Origin: Streptomyces sp. Go-475
GTDB taxonomy: Bacteria; Actinomycetota; Actinomycetes; Streptomycetales; Streptomycetaceae
Direction: 5' to 3'
DNA length: 64,000 nt
NCBI RefSeq assembly: GCF_003330845.1
Contig: NZ_CP026121.1
Span: 6,553,501 to 6,617,500 of the forward strand
The stretch's first letter is position 1; every line of letters starts with the position of its first letter. A model generated the notes under the pieces. It was not told the origin of the DNA and did not search any database. It saw only the letters and a list, made by a program, of their open reading frames with translations. Positions 7,415-15,294 of the stretch are shown piece after piece. The translations under genes and the position numbers were made by a program.

Positions 7415-8896
7415 TCACTCCGGGGCCGGAAGTCCGGGGCCCGGGCAGCGTACGTTCGCCGCGGGCACCGTTCCGTCCACCAGGTAGGCCGCCGCGGTGC
7501 CGTCCACGCAGGCGTTGCCGCGGCTCGCGAACACGCCGTGGGAGTAGTCGTCGTCGAGGGTGACCAGCGCTGAGCCGGGGAGCAGCCGCTGCATCGCGCG
7601 GGCTCCCTCGACCGTCGTCACGGCGTCGTGCGCGGACGCGACCAGGAGGACCGGCGGCGCCGCCGGGCTGCCGAGCGGGGTGCGGTGGCCGGGGCGGTGG
7701 TGCCAGTAGGCGCAGGTGCTCGCCTCCATGCCGGTCAGCACCGGTTGCGGGTCGGCCCGACGGGTGCGGCGGATGTCGGCGACGATCTCGCGGGGGCTCG
7801 GGCCCGGCCCGTCGGCGCACTTGACGACGCGGTTGGCCGCCTCGTACGTGCGGGATTCCGGGCCGTCGAAGGCGGCGGCCGGGCGCAGCGCGTCGACGCC
7901 GCCGTCGGCCAGGTAGCCGCGCAGCCCGCCGGCCAGCCCCGCCCACCGCTCGGTGCGGCCCAGGGCGCGGTACACCGCCCGGTCGAACTCCGCCGGGCCG
8001 AAACCGGCCACCGGCCGCGCGGCGAGCCCGCGGCGCACGCGCAGGTACGAGGCGCGCACCTCGGCCGGTGTCTCTCCCAGCCCGAAGTGCCCGGCGGCCC
8101 AGGCGAAGAAGGTGTCGCGCTGGCGCAGCAGCGCCCGGCTCTGCCGGACGTCGAAGTCGTACCAGTCCCACGGGCCGACGACGCTGTCCAGCACCATCCG
8201 GCCCACGCGGTGCGGGAACCGGGCGGTGTAGGCGGCGCCCAGGTAGGTGCCGTAGGAGACGCCGAGGAAGCTCGTCCTCGGTTCGCCGAGGGCCGCGCGT
8301 ATCGCGTCCATGTCGTACGCCGTCTGCTCGGTGGACAGATACGGCAGCAGACGGCCCGCGTGCGCGGCGCAGTCGTCCGCCATGGCCCGCAGGGACCTCA
8401 GGTACGTCCGCTCCGCCGCGGGTCCCACCGGCACCGGGTCGCCGCCCGGGCTGTCGAAGAGGCCGCCCATCGGGCCGCAGGAGACGGGGGTGCTCCGTCC
8501 GGTACCGCGCGGGTCGAAGCCGATCACGTCGTACGCGCGCCGCACGCTCTCGGGGAGTTTCGCCCGCTTGGTGACCGCGTAGGGGAGTCCGGAGCCGCCC
8601 GGGCCGCCCGGGTTGACCAGCAGGATGCCGCGCCGTTCGGCGGGCGTGCCCGAGGCGCGGACCCGGGAGACCGCCACCTCGACGCGCGGCCCCCCGGGCT
8701 GCCGCCAGTCGAGCGGCACGGTGAGCCGCCCGCACTCCACGCGCTCCGGAGCGGCCGGCCGGGGGACGGAGTCCGGGCAGGCGGTGAAGCGCAGGGGCGA
8801 GTGTGGCTCCGCCGCCTGGACGGGGGCGGCCGGGAGCAGGGTGGTGGCGGCCGTGAGGGCGCACAGCAGTGCGGCGCGGCGTGCGGAACGGGTCAA
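7415..8896 (-). CDS. Secreted tripeptidyl aminopeptidase-like alpha/beta hydrolase
   Basis: 493 aa with a Sec signal peptide (twin basic start MTRSARR, hydrophobic core, PVQAAEP cleavage region near residue 28). NPGGPGGSG near residue 95 is the oxyanion loop, GFDPRGTGRS follows, and GVSYGTYLG carries the nucleophile Ser214. The C-terminal TAP-like domain includes the late Asp and His (SAHDAVTT; SHGVFASRGNACVD). This is the Streptomyces tripeptidyl aminopeptidase/SlpD-SlpE group, which removes N-terminal tripeptides from secreted proteins. It is divergent from the ATP-grasp operon, and a Fur-family box lies in the 149-base gap, so metal control of both directions is possible. Confidence 0.88.
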   Translation of the reverse strand: MTRSARRAALLCALTAATTLLPAAPVQAAEPHSPLRFTACPDSVPRPAAPERVECGRLTVPLDWRQPGGPRVEVAVSRVRASGTPAERRGILLVNPGGPGGSGLPYAVTKRAKLPESVRRAYDVIGFDPRGTGRSTPVSCGPMGGLFDSPGGDPVPVGPAAERTYLRSLRAMADDCAAHAGRLLPYLSTEQTAYDMDAIRAALGEPRTSFLGVSYGTYLGAAYTARFPHRVGRMVLDSVVGPWDWYDFDVRQSRALLRQRDTFFAWAAGHFGLGETPAEVRASYLRVRRGLAARPVAGFGPAEFDRAVYRALGRTERWAGLAGGLRGYLADGGVDALRPAAAFDGPESRTYEAANRVVKCADGPGPSPREIVADIRRTRRADPQPVLTGMEASTCAYWHHRPGHRTPLGSPAAPPVLLVASAHDAVTTVEGARAMQRLLPGSALVTLDDDYSHGVFASRGNACVDGTAAAYLVDGTVPAANVRCPGPGLPAPE

Positions 8897-8931
8897 GGGG
8901 GTCTCTCCAGAAGATCTTCGCCCAACCAGGT

Positions 8932-8950
8932 GACAATGAAAATGATTATC
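8932..8950. promoter_or_regulatory. Fur-family (Zur-like) operator
   Basis: Read on the reverse strand this 19-mer is GATAATCATTTTCATTGTC, which matches the classical Fur-box 19-mer at 16 positions; TGAAAATGATTATC on the forward strand fits the AAAAT-n-ATTTTC type sites of actinobacterial Zur. A perfect TTATCGATAA palindrome overlaps its end (8946-8955). It lies between the divergent aminopeptidase and the ATP-grasp/ABC operon. In Streptomyces iron control mostly uses DmdR (different box), so Zur is the best candidate; Nur or FurA cannot be excluded. Confidence 0.65.
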
Positions 8951-9045
8951 GATAACGTCTCCGGCGGCAACACCCGGCGCCCTCCCCCCGGAGGGTTCGC
9001 CGGGCTGCCCGCACGCCTCGAACTCATCGTGGAAAAGGGGGAGTT

Positions 9046-10302
9046 GTGGCTCATCTGTTGGTGGTCGAGAGCTGGGTAGGCTCCATGAGCAGACTGCTGC
9101 CGCGGGCGATCCGGGAGAACGGGCACACGTTCACCTTCCTCACCCGCGACCTGCACCACTACCTGCGCTCGGCACCGGAGGGGACCGCCCACCCGCTGCT
9201 CGGCGCCCGCAACGTCATCACCGCCGACACCAACGACATCGAGGCACTGCTGCCCGAGGTCGAGCGGCTGCACGAGGTGCTCGGCTTCGACGGGGTCGTC
9301 ACGTCCTGCGACTACTACCTGCCCGCGGTGGCCCGGATCGCGGGCCGTCTCGGACTGCCCGGCCCCGGCCCGGAGGCGGTGGAGAACGCCTGCCGCAAGG
9401 ACGCCACCCGCCGCGTCCTCGACGACGCCGGAGTCCCGGGCCCGCGCTTCGCCGTGCGCGAGGAGTGGGCGGACCTCGCGCGCGCGGCGCGGGAGATCGG
9501 CTACCCGCTCGTCGTCAAGCCCGTCGACCTGTGCGCCGGCATGTACGTGCGCCGGGTCGACGACGAGGCACAGCTCGCCGCCGCCTACCGGGCCCTGGCC
9601 GACTTCCCGGTCAACGCCCGCGGACAGCGGCGCACACCCGCGGTGCTGCTCGAAGAGCTGCTGGACGGCCCCGAGGTGAGCGTCGAGACGGTGTCGTACG
9701 CGGGCGCCGTCCAGGTGGTGGGCGTGACCGACAAGAGCGTCGGCGGGGCGCCCGCCTTCGTCGAGACGGGCCACATGTTCCCGGCCGCCCTGGCACCCGC
9801 CGACGCCGAGGCCGCCGAACAGACCGCCCTGGCCGCGCTCAAGGCCCTCGGCCTGACCGACGGGGTCGTCGCCCACACGGAGATCAAGCTGACCTCCGCC
9901 GGGCCGCGCGTGGTCGAGGTCAACCCCCGGCCCGCCGGCAACCGCATCACCGAGCTCATACGCCACGTCACCGGCATCGACCTGGCCGCCGCCTTCGTCG
10001 ACGTCGCCCTGGGCCGCGCACCCGACCTGCGGCACACCGACACCGGGCTGCGCAGCGCCGCCATCGGCTTCCTGGTGCCGGAGACCTCGGGCACCCTCGA
10101 AGCCCTGGACGGCAGCGGGCTGCGCGACCTGCCCGGGGTGCTGGAGGTCCAACTCGCCGAGCCCGGCCGGGCGGTGAAGGCGGCCGGCAGCAACAACGAG
10201 TACCTCGGGCACGTCATGGCCGGCGACGCCGACGGGCCCGGGGCCCGCGCACGCGTCGAAGCCCTGCTGGACGGGCTCCGCCCGGGGCTGGTGATCCGAT
10301 GA
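9046..10302 (+). CDS. ATP-grasp amide ligase (dipeptide-ligase-like)
   Basis: 418 aa from GTG 9046 just after a GGGGGAG. The N-terminal pre-ATP-grasp domain (HLLVVESWVGSM) is followed by the ATP-grasp fold: YPLVVKPVDLCAGMYVRRV (ATP-binding Lys and loop), VLLEELLDGPEVSVE (the adenine-contacting segment), and EIKLTSAGPRVVEVNPRPAG with the Glu and Asn magnesium ligands. Such proteins activate a carboxylate as acyl-phosphate and join it to an amine. The closest types by pattern are BacD/carnosine-synthase-like L-amino-acid ligases. As first gene of the operon it is the probable bond-forming step of the product. The next ORF overlaps its stop (ATGA). Confidence 0.85.
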   Translation: MAHLLVVESWVGSMSRLLPRAIRENGHTFTFLTRDLHHYLRSAPEGTAHPLLGARNVITADTNDIEALLPEVERLHEVLGFDGVVTSCDYYLPAVARIAGRLGLPGPGPEAVENACRKDATRRVLDDAGVPGPRFAVREEWADLARAAREIGYPLVVKPVDLCAGMYVRRVDDEAQLAAAYRALADFPVNARGQRRTPAVLLEELLDGPEVSVETVSYAGAVQVVGVTDKSVGGAPAFVETGHMFPAALAPADAEAAEQTALAALKALGLTDGVVAHTEIKLTSAGPRVVEVNPRPAGNRITELIRHVTGIDLAAAFVDVALGRAPDLRHTDTGLRSAAIGFLVPETSGTLEALDGSGLRDLPGVLEVQLAEPGRAVKAAGSNNEYLGHVMAGDADGPGARARVEALLDGLRPGLVIR

Positions 10303-11135
10303 CCACCGCCCTCACCGGCACGCCCTACGACGACCTCGTGACGCGGGTGCGCGACGGGGCCCTCGGGCCCGACCCGGCCGCCCTGCGCGTCTCCGTCGCC
10401 TTCACCACCCGGCAGGCCGTCCGGCACGCCGGGCGCGGCACCGGCTACCGCAACGAGGTCCTCAGCCTGCGCCTCGCCGAAGCCGTCGGCTCCTGCGCGG
10501 TCGAGCCCGGGGCACTGCCGGACAGCGCCGTCGAGGACTGTGTCGGCGCGGACGTGGCCTCGCTGCTGGAGCACCCGCTGCCGCCGGTGCGCGTGGCGGC
10601 CCTCGACGCCTACCTGATGCACGTCCTGCCGCACACCCCGGACCAGGGGGCCGCGCCCGTGCCGCTGCCCGCCGGGTCGTCGCTGGAGAAGTCCCGGGCC
10701 CGGGCCGAGGCCGTCGTCGAGCTGCTCGACCTGCCGCCCGGCGGCACCGTGCTCGTGGTGGGGGTCGTCAACTCCCTGCTGGAAGCGCTGCGTTCGCGCG
10801 GCCTGCGCTACGTCCCCTGCGACCTCAAGGGCGGCGCGACCGAGTGGGGCGAGCCGGTGGCCACCGACGCGCTCGCCGCGGCCGACGGGTGCGAGGCGCT
10901 GCTCGTCTCCGGCATGACCCTGGGCAACGGCACCTTCGAACCGCTGCGGCGGCACGCCCAGGCACACGGCAAGCAGCTCGTGATGTTCGCCCAGACCGGC
11001 AGCGCCGTACTGCCCCGCCTCCTCGGCCAGGGGGTGAGCGCGGTGTGCGCGGAGCCCTACCCGTTCTTCTGGCTCGACGGCGGCCCCGGGGTCGTCCACC
11101 GCTACCGCGGCTCCTGTCCCGGAGGCGGCCGATGA
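10299..11135 (+). CDS. DUF364-like protein (putative heavy-metal chelation domain)
   Basis: 278 aa, starting at ATG 10299 in a 4-base overlap with the ligase. The N-terminal region (RVSVAFTTRQAVRHAGRGTG) and the Rossmann-like C-terminal half (TVLVVGVVNSLLEALRSRG, LLVSGMTLGNGTFEPLRRHA, VMFAQTGSAVLPRLLGQGVS) match the pattern of DUF364/DUF4213 proteins, whose Pfam name 'putative heavy-metal chelation' is itself a guess. There is no biochemically settled function. Tight coupling to ligase and PLP genes suggests a catalytic or metal-handling role in the same pathway. The family assignment is from memory of the motif pattern and is moderately sure. Confidence 0.6.
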   Translation: MTTALTGTPYDDLVTRVRDGALGPDPAALRVSVAFTTRQAVRHAGRGTGYRNEVLSLRLAEAVGSCAVEPGALPDSAVEDCVGADVASLLEHPLPPVRVAALDAYLMHVLPHTPDQGAAPVPLPAGSSLEKSRARAEAVVELLDLPPGGTVLVVGVVNSLLEALRSRGLRYVPCDLKGGATEWGEPVATDALAAADGCEALLVSGMTLGNGTFEPLRRHAQAHGKQLVMFAQTGSAVLPRLLGQGVSAVCAEPYPFFWLDGGPGVVHRYRGSCPGGGR

Positions 11136-12220
11136 CCACCACCGCACTCCGGCCGCAGGCCCGCCGGGAACTGCTCTCCCTGCTCGGCCGCACCCCGCTG
11201 GCCCGCGTCACCGCCGACCTGCCCGGCCCCCACCCCGGCTTCTGGGCCAAGCTCGAAGGGCTCGCGGCGGGCGGCATGAAGGCACGGGCCGCCGTGTCGA
11301 TGCTGCTCGGCGCCCGCGAGCGCGGCGAACTCCAACCCGGCGCCCCGGTCGTGGAGTCCACCTCCGGCACCCTCGGCATCGGACTCGCCTTCGCCGGACA
11401 GGCCCTCGGCCATCCGATCGTCCTGGTCGGCGACCGCGAACTGGAGCCGTCCATGCGGCAGTTGCTGCGCTCCCACGGCGTGCGGCTGGAGATCGCCGAC
11501 CGCCCGGCCGAGCAGGGCGGCTGGCAGGCCGCCCGCCTCGCCCTGCTGCGCGACCTGCTCGCCGAACTGCCCGGCGCCTACTGGCCCGACCAGTACAACA
11601 ACCCCGACAACACCGCCGGCTACGCCTCCCTGGCCGCCGAACTCGCCGTGCAGCTCGACCACCTCGACATCCTGGTGTGCAGCGTGGGCACCGGCGGCCA
11701 CAGCGCCGGCATCATCGGCCCGCTGCGCCGCCACTGGCCCGCCCTGCGGCTCATCGGCGTCGACGCCACCGGCTCCACCATCTTCGGCCAGCCCGCCCGG
11801 CCCCGCCTGATGCGCGGCCTCGGCAGCAGCATCCACCCGCGCAACGTCGCCTACGACGCCTTCGACGAGGTGCACTGGGTCGGCCCCGCCGAGGCCGTCG
11901 ACAGCTGCCGCCGCCTCGCCCGGGGCGCGTTCGTCAGCGGCGGCTGGAGCACCGGCGCCGCCGCCCGGGTCGCCGCCTGGGCCGCCCGCGTCCACCCCGG
12001 GGCGGTCGTCGCCACCGTCTTCCCCGACGGCCCGCACCGCTACCTCTCCACGGTCTACGACGACGACTTCACCACCGCCCACGGCCTGGACCCCGCCACC
12101 GCCGCCACCCGGCCCGTCGAGATCCCGCACCCCTACGCGGCGGAGGCCGCCGGCTGGGTCCGCTGCACCCGCGTCAGCGACCCCCTCGCCGCCCCCGCCC
12201 TCCGGAAAGAGAGCCCGTGA
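11132..12220 (+). CDS. Cysteine-synthase-family PLP enzyme
   Basis: 362 aa, ATG overlapping the previous stop. This is a fold-type II PLP enzyme: LGRTPLARV at the start, GGMKARAA in the position of the GSVKDR Schiff-base Lys motif, STSGTLGIGLA in place of the usual TSGNTGIGLA substrate loop, VGTGGHSAG for the PLP phosphate, and FPDGPHRYLSTVY near the end. Cysteine synthase itself carries Asn in the loop; here it is Thr-Leu. That change, and the operon, argue for a dedicated beta-replacement reaction (for example making a 2,3-diaminopropionate- or cysteine-type building block, as SbnA does for staphyloferrin B) rather than housekeeping cysteine synthesis. The exact reaction is inferred. Confidence 0.85.
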   Translation: MTTTALRPQARRELLSLLGRTPLARVTADLPGPHPGFWAKLEGLAAGGMKARAAVSMLLGARERGELQPGAPVVESTSGTLGIGLAFAGQALGHPIVLVGDRELEPSMRQLLRSHGVRLEIADRPAEQGGWQAARLALLRDLLAELPGAYWPDQYNNPDNTAGYASLAAELAVQLDHLDILVCSVGTGGHSAGIIGPLRRHWPALRLIGVDATGSTIFGQPARPRLMRGLGSSIHPRNVAYDAFDEVHWVGPAEAVDSCRRLARGAFVSGGWSTGAAARVAAWAARVHPGAVVATVFPDGPHRYLSTVYDDDFTTAHGLDPATAATRPVEIPHPYAAEAAGWVRCTRVSDPLAAPALRKESP

Positions 12221-13269
12221 AGTCCAGCCTGCGCACCGTACGCCTCGCCCTCGCCGAGCCGCTGCGCATCTCCCGTTCCACCATGGCCGCACGCGACGCC
12301 GTGTGGCTGACCGTCGAGCACGACGGACTGCGCGGTCACGGCGAGGCCGTCACCAGCGTGTACTACGGACTCGGTACCGAGACGCTGGTCCGGCTCCTCA
12401 CGGCCGTGGACCTGAGCCGTTTCGCCGACCCCGAGAGCGCCCTGGAGGCCCTGCGCGCGGGGGAGCTGCCCGGCGGCGACACCCCGCCCGCGGTCACCGC
12501 CGCCGTCGAGTCGGCGCTGCTCGACCTGGCCGGCAAGCGCGCGGGCCTGCCCGTGCACCGCCTCCTCGGCGCCGCCGCGCCGCCCGTCGCCGCGACCGCC
12601 CGCACCATCGGCATCACGGCCCCGGTCCACGCCGCGGCGCAGGCCCGCGGCCTCGCCGCGCGCGGCTTCGAGGTCATCAAGGTCAAGGCGGGCGCCCCCG
12701 ACCCCGAGGACGACATCGAGCGCGTCCGCGTCATCCGCGACGCCGCCCCCAGAGCCCGGCTGCTCCTCGACCCCAACGGCGCCTGGACCCCGGCGCAGGC
12801 CGACGCCCTGCTGCCGCGCTTCGCCGACCTCGGCGTGGAGGCCGTCGAGCAGCCCCTCGCCCCCGGCGACCCGGAGGCCCTGGCCGCCCTCGCGCGGCGC
12901 GCACCGCTGCCCGTCATCGCCGACGAGGACGCTGTGAACCTGGAGGACGTCCGCCGCCTCGCCGGACGCGTCCACGGCGTCAACGTCAAACTCGCCAAAT
13001 GCGGCGGGGTGCACGCCGCCCTGCGCATCGCCCAGTTGACCGAGGGCAGCGGCACCGCGCTGATGCTCGGCTGCCTCACCGCCAGCACCCTCGGACTGGC
13101 CCCGGCCGTCCACCTCGCCGACCGGGCCCGCTGGACCGACCTCGACGGGCACCTGCTGCTCGCCCACGACCCGTGGACCGGGATCGGCGGCACCGACGGC
13201 ACCGTACGCACCAGCGGCCTTCCCGGACTGGGCGTCGAGGAGGTGGCGGCGCGTGAAGACGTGGCATGA
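12217..13269 (+). CDS. Enolase-superfamily racemase, dipeptide-epimerase-like
   Basis: 350 aa from GTG 12217 (GTGA overlap). N-terminal capping domain, then a barrel with FEVIKVKAG (KxK catalytic lysine motif), LLLDPNGAW (first metal Asp), VEAVEQPL (second ligand Glu), PVIADED (third ligand Asp) and NVKLAKCGG (the opposite catalytic Lys). This is the layout of L-Ala-D/L-Glu epimerase and related dipeptide epimerases and N-succinylamino acid racemases. Next to an amide ligase it could invert an alpha-carbon in the ligated product or provide a D-amino acid. It overlaps the next gene by 17 bases. Confidence 0.85.
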   Translation: MKSSLRTVRLALAEPLRISRSTMAARDAVWLTVEHDGLRGHGEAVTSVYYGLGTETLVRLLTAVDLSRFADPESALEALRAGELPGGDTPPAVTAAVESALLDLAGKRAGLPVHRLLGAAAPPVAATARTIGITAPVHAAAQARGLAARGFEVIKVKAGAPDPEDDIERVRVIRDAAPRARLLLDPNGAWTPAQADALLPRFADLGVEAVEQPLAPGDPEALAALARRAPLPVIADEDAVNLEDVRRLAGRVHGVNVKLAKCGGVHAALRIAQLTEGSGTALMLGCLTASTLGLAPAVHLADRARWTDLDGHLLLAHDPWTGIGGTDGTVRTSGLPGLGVEEVAAREDVA

Positions 13270-14488
13270 GATGAAGCGCTTCCCGCTCGCCGTACGGCTG
13301 CTGCTGGTCAACCAGCTCGGCGTCAACACCGGCTTCTACCTGCTCATCCCCTACCTCGCCACCCACCTCACCGAGAACCTCGGCCTGTCGGCGGCCGTCG
13401 TCGGTGTCGTCCTCGGTGTGCGCAACCTCAGCCAGCAGGGCCTGTTCATCATCGGCGGCTCCGCCTCCGACCGGCTCGGCGCGCGCGGCGTCATCATCGC
13501 CGGCTGCGCCCTGCGCACCCTCGGCTTCGCGCTGTTCGCGCTCGGCGACGGGCTGGCCGTGCTGCTCGCCGCCTCCGTGCTCAGCGGCGTCGCCGGGGCC
13601 CTGTTCAACCCGGCCGTGCGGGCCTACCTCGCGCAGGAGGCGGGCGAGCGCAGGGCGGAGGCCTTCGCGCTGTTCAACGTCTTCGCCACGACCGGCGCAC
13701 TCGTCGGGCCGCTGCTGGGCAGCGTGCTGCTCCTCGTCGACTTCCGCACGTCCGCGCTGACCGCGGCCGGCATCTTCGCGGTGCTCACCGTCGCGCAGGC
13801 CCTCGTCCTGCCCGCGCGCAGGGCCGAACCCAGCGGCGGCAGCGTCCTCGGGGACTGGCGGGAGGTGCTCGGCAACCGCGCGTTCCTGGCCTTCGCGCTC
13901 GCCATGGTCGGCATGTTCACCCTGGAGAACCAGCTGTACCTGCTGCTGCCGGCCGGGGCGAGGGAAGCCACCGGCTGGGACGGCGCGGCGGGCATCGTCT
14001 TCCTCGTCGGCACGGTGGCCAACCTGGCGCTCCAGCTGCGGATCACAAGGAGCCTCAAAACCCGGGGCAGCAGGGGCCGTTGGATCGCCGCCGGCCTCAC
14101 GGTGATGGGACTGGGCTTCCTGCCGCCGGCCTTCCTGCCGGGCGTCGTACCCGTCCTGGCCGGCGCCCTGCTCCTCTACATCGGCGTCATGATCGCCCAG
14201 CCGTTCGTGATGGAACTGATCCCCGGCTTCGGCCGCCCCGAACTGACCGGCACCTACTTCGGGATCTTCTACGTCGTCTCCGGCGTCGCCGCGGCCCTCG
14301 GCAACACCGCCGTCGGCTGGGCCATGGACACCGGTGAGCAGGGCGCCGCCTGGCTGCCCTGGGTGTGCTGCGCCTGCTTCGGTCTCGCCTCCGCGCTCGG
14401 CGTGGCCTGGCTGCGCCGGCTCGGCGCCCTGCCCGCGAGCCCGGCCCCGGAGGTCCCCGCCCCGGCGGGGGAGAGGAGCAAGGCGTGA
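13253..14488 (+). CDS. MFS transporter, probable product exporter
   Basis: 411 aa from GTG 13253 with twelve predicted membrane segments. The motif after TM2 is ASDRLGARGVIIAG (motif A) and the N-terminus reads FPLAVRLLLVNQLGVNTG. It belongs to the MdtH/YebQ-like drug:H+ antiporter group. Its position inside the biosynthetic genes and before an ABC importer suggests it secretes the finished molecule, as in staphylopine- and siderophore-type loci. Confidence 0.83.
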   Translation: MKTWHEMKRFPLAVRLLLVNQLGVNTGFYLLIPYLATHLTENLGLSAAVVGVVLGVRNLSQQGLFIIGGSASDRLGARGVIIAGCALRTLGFALFALGDGLAVLLAASVLSGVAGALFNPAVRAYLAQEAGERRAEAFALFNVFATTGALVGPLLGSVLLLVDFRTSALTAAGIFAVLTVAQALVLPARRAEPSGGSVLGDWREVLGNRAFLAFALAMVGMFTLENQLYLLLPAGAREATGWDGAAGIVFLVGTVANLALQLRITRSLKTRGSRGRWIAAGLTVMGLGFLPPAFLPGVVPVLAGALLLYIGVMIAQPFVMELIPGFGRPELTGTYFGIFYVVSGVAAALGNTAVGWAMDTGEQGAAWLPWVCCACFGLASALGVAWLRRLGALPASPAPEVPAPAGERSKA

Positions 14489-15279
14489 CCGGAGGTGCCG
14501 AGAGCGGCAACCTGCTCACCGACAACCCGGCGCTGTACGAGGCCCGCTTCCCCGACGCCGAGCGGCTGGCCGCCCGGTGGACGGAGGACTGCCTGCGCCG
14601 CCACGGCGCCGGGCCGCGCGTGCTGGACATGGGCTGCGGCACCGGCCGCGACGCCGCCGGGCTGCACCGGGCCGGCCGCACGGTGACCGGCGCCGACCTC
14701 TCCGAGGCGATGCTCGCCCACGCCCGCACGCACCATCCCGGCCCCGCGTACGTCCGGGCCGACCTGCACGGCTTCGACCTCGGCACCTTCGACGCCGTCG
14801 TCTGCCTGGACAGCTCCCTGCTGTACTGCCACACCAACGACCAGCTCGACGGCTTCCTCACCTCCTGCCACAAGGCCCTCGCACCGGGCGGCCTGCTCGT
14901 CGCCGAGATGCGCAACGGCGCCTACTTCCTCGGCCGGACCGACCTGCTCGACCGGCCCGCGGTCAACGAGTTCACCTGGCAGGGCACGGCCTACCGGTCC
15001 ACCACCACGCTCACGGTGGACCGCACGGCCCAGCTCCTGCGCCGCACCCGCGTCTGGACCACCGACGACGGAGCAGCGCCCGTCACCCAGCACTCCGCCT
15101 GGCGGCTGCTCTTCCCGCAGGAGCTGCGGCACCTCCTCGCCGCGCACGGATTCGAGGTGCTGGAACTCCACGACGGCCCCGGCCCCCGCACCGAACCCCC
15201 CTGGACCGAGGGCGAGATGCCCGGCCGGAAGACCGACGCGGACCGGCTGCACCTCGTCGCGCGCACGCTCACCCACTGA
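14485..15279 (+). CDS. SAM-dependent class I methyltransferase
   Basis: 264 aa from GTG 14485, 4-base overlap with the MFS gene. Motif I is VLDMGCGTGRDAAGLHRAG, motif II region TVTGADLSEAMLAHAR, and FDAVVCLDSSLLY takes the motif IV position. No target domain is visible. It is probably a tailoring N- or O-methyltransferase for the operon product. It is followed by the transporter genes after 15 bases. Confidence 0.83.
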   Translation: MTGGAESGNLLTDNPALYEARFPDAERLAARWTEDCLRRHGAGPRVLDMGCGTGRDAAGLHRAGRTVTGADLSEAMLAHARTHHPGPAYVRADLHGFDLGTFDAVVCLDSSLLYCHTNDQLDGFLTSCHKALAPGGLLVAEMRNGAYFLGRTDLLDRPAVNEFTWQGTAYRSTTTLTVDRTAQLLRRTRVWTTDDGAAPVTQHSAWRLLFPQELRHLLAAHGFEVLELHDGPGPRTEPPWTEGEMPGRKTDADRLHLVARTLTH

Positions 15280-15294
15280 CCCGAAGGACCAGAC

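Noticed and set aside
8932..8950. DmdR/DtxR iron box
   Set aside because: The DmdR consensus is a TTAGGTTAG/CTAACCTAA type palindrome, which is not present. The AT-rich GATAAT/ATTATC pattern fits the Fur family instead.
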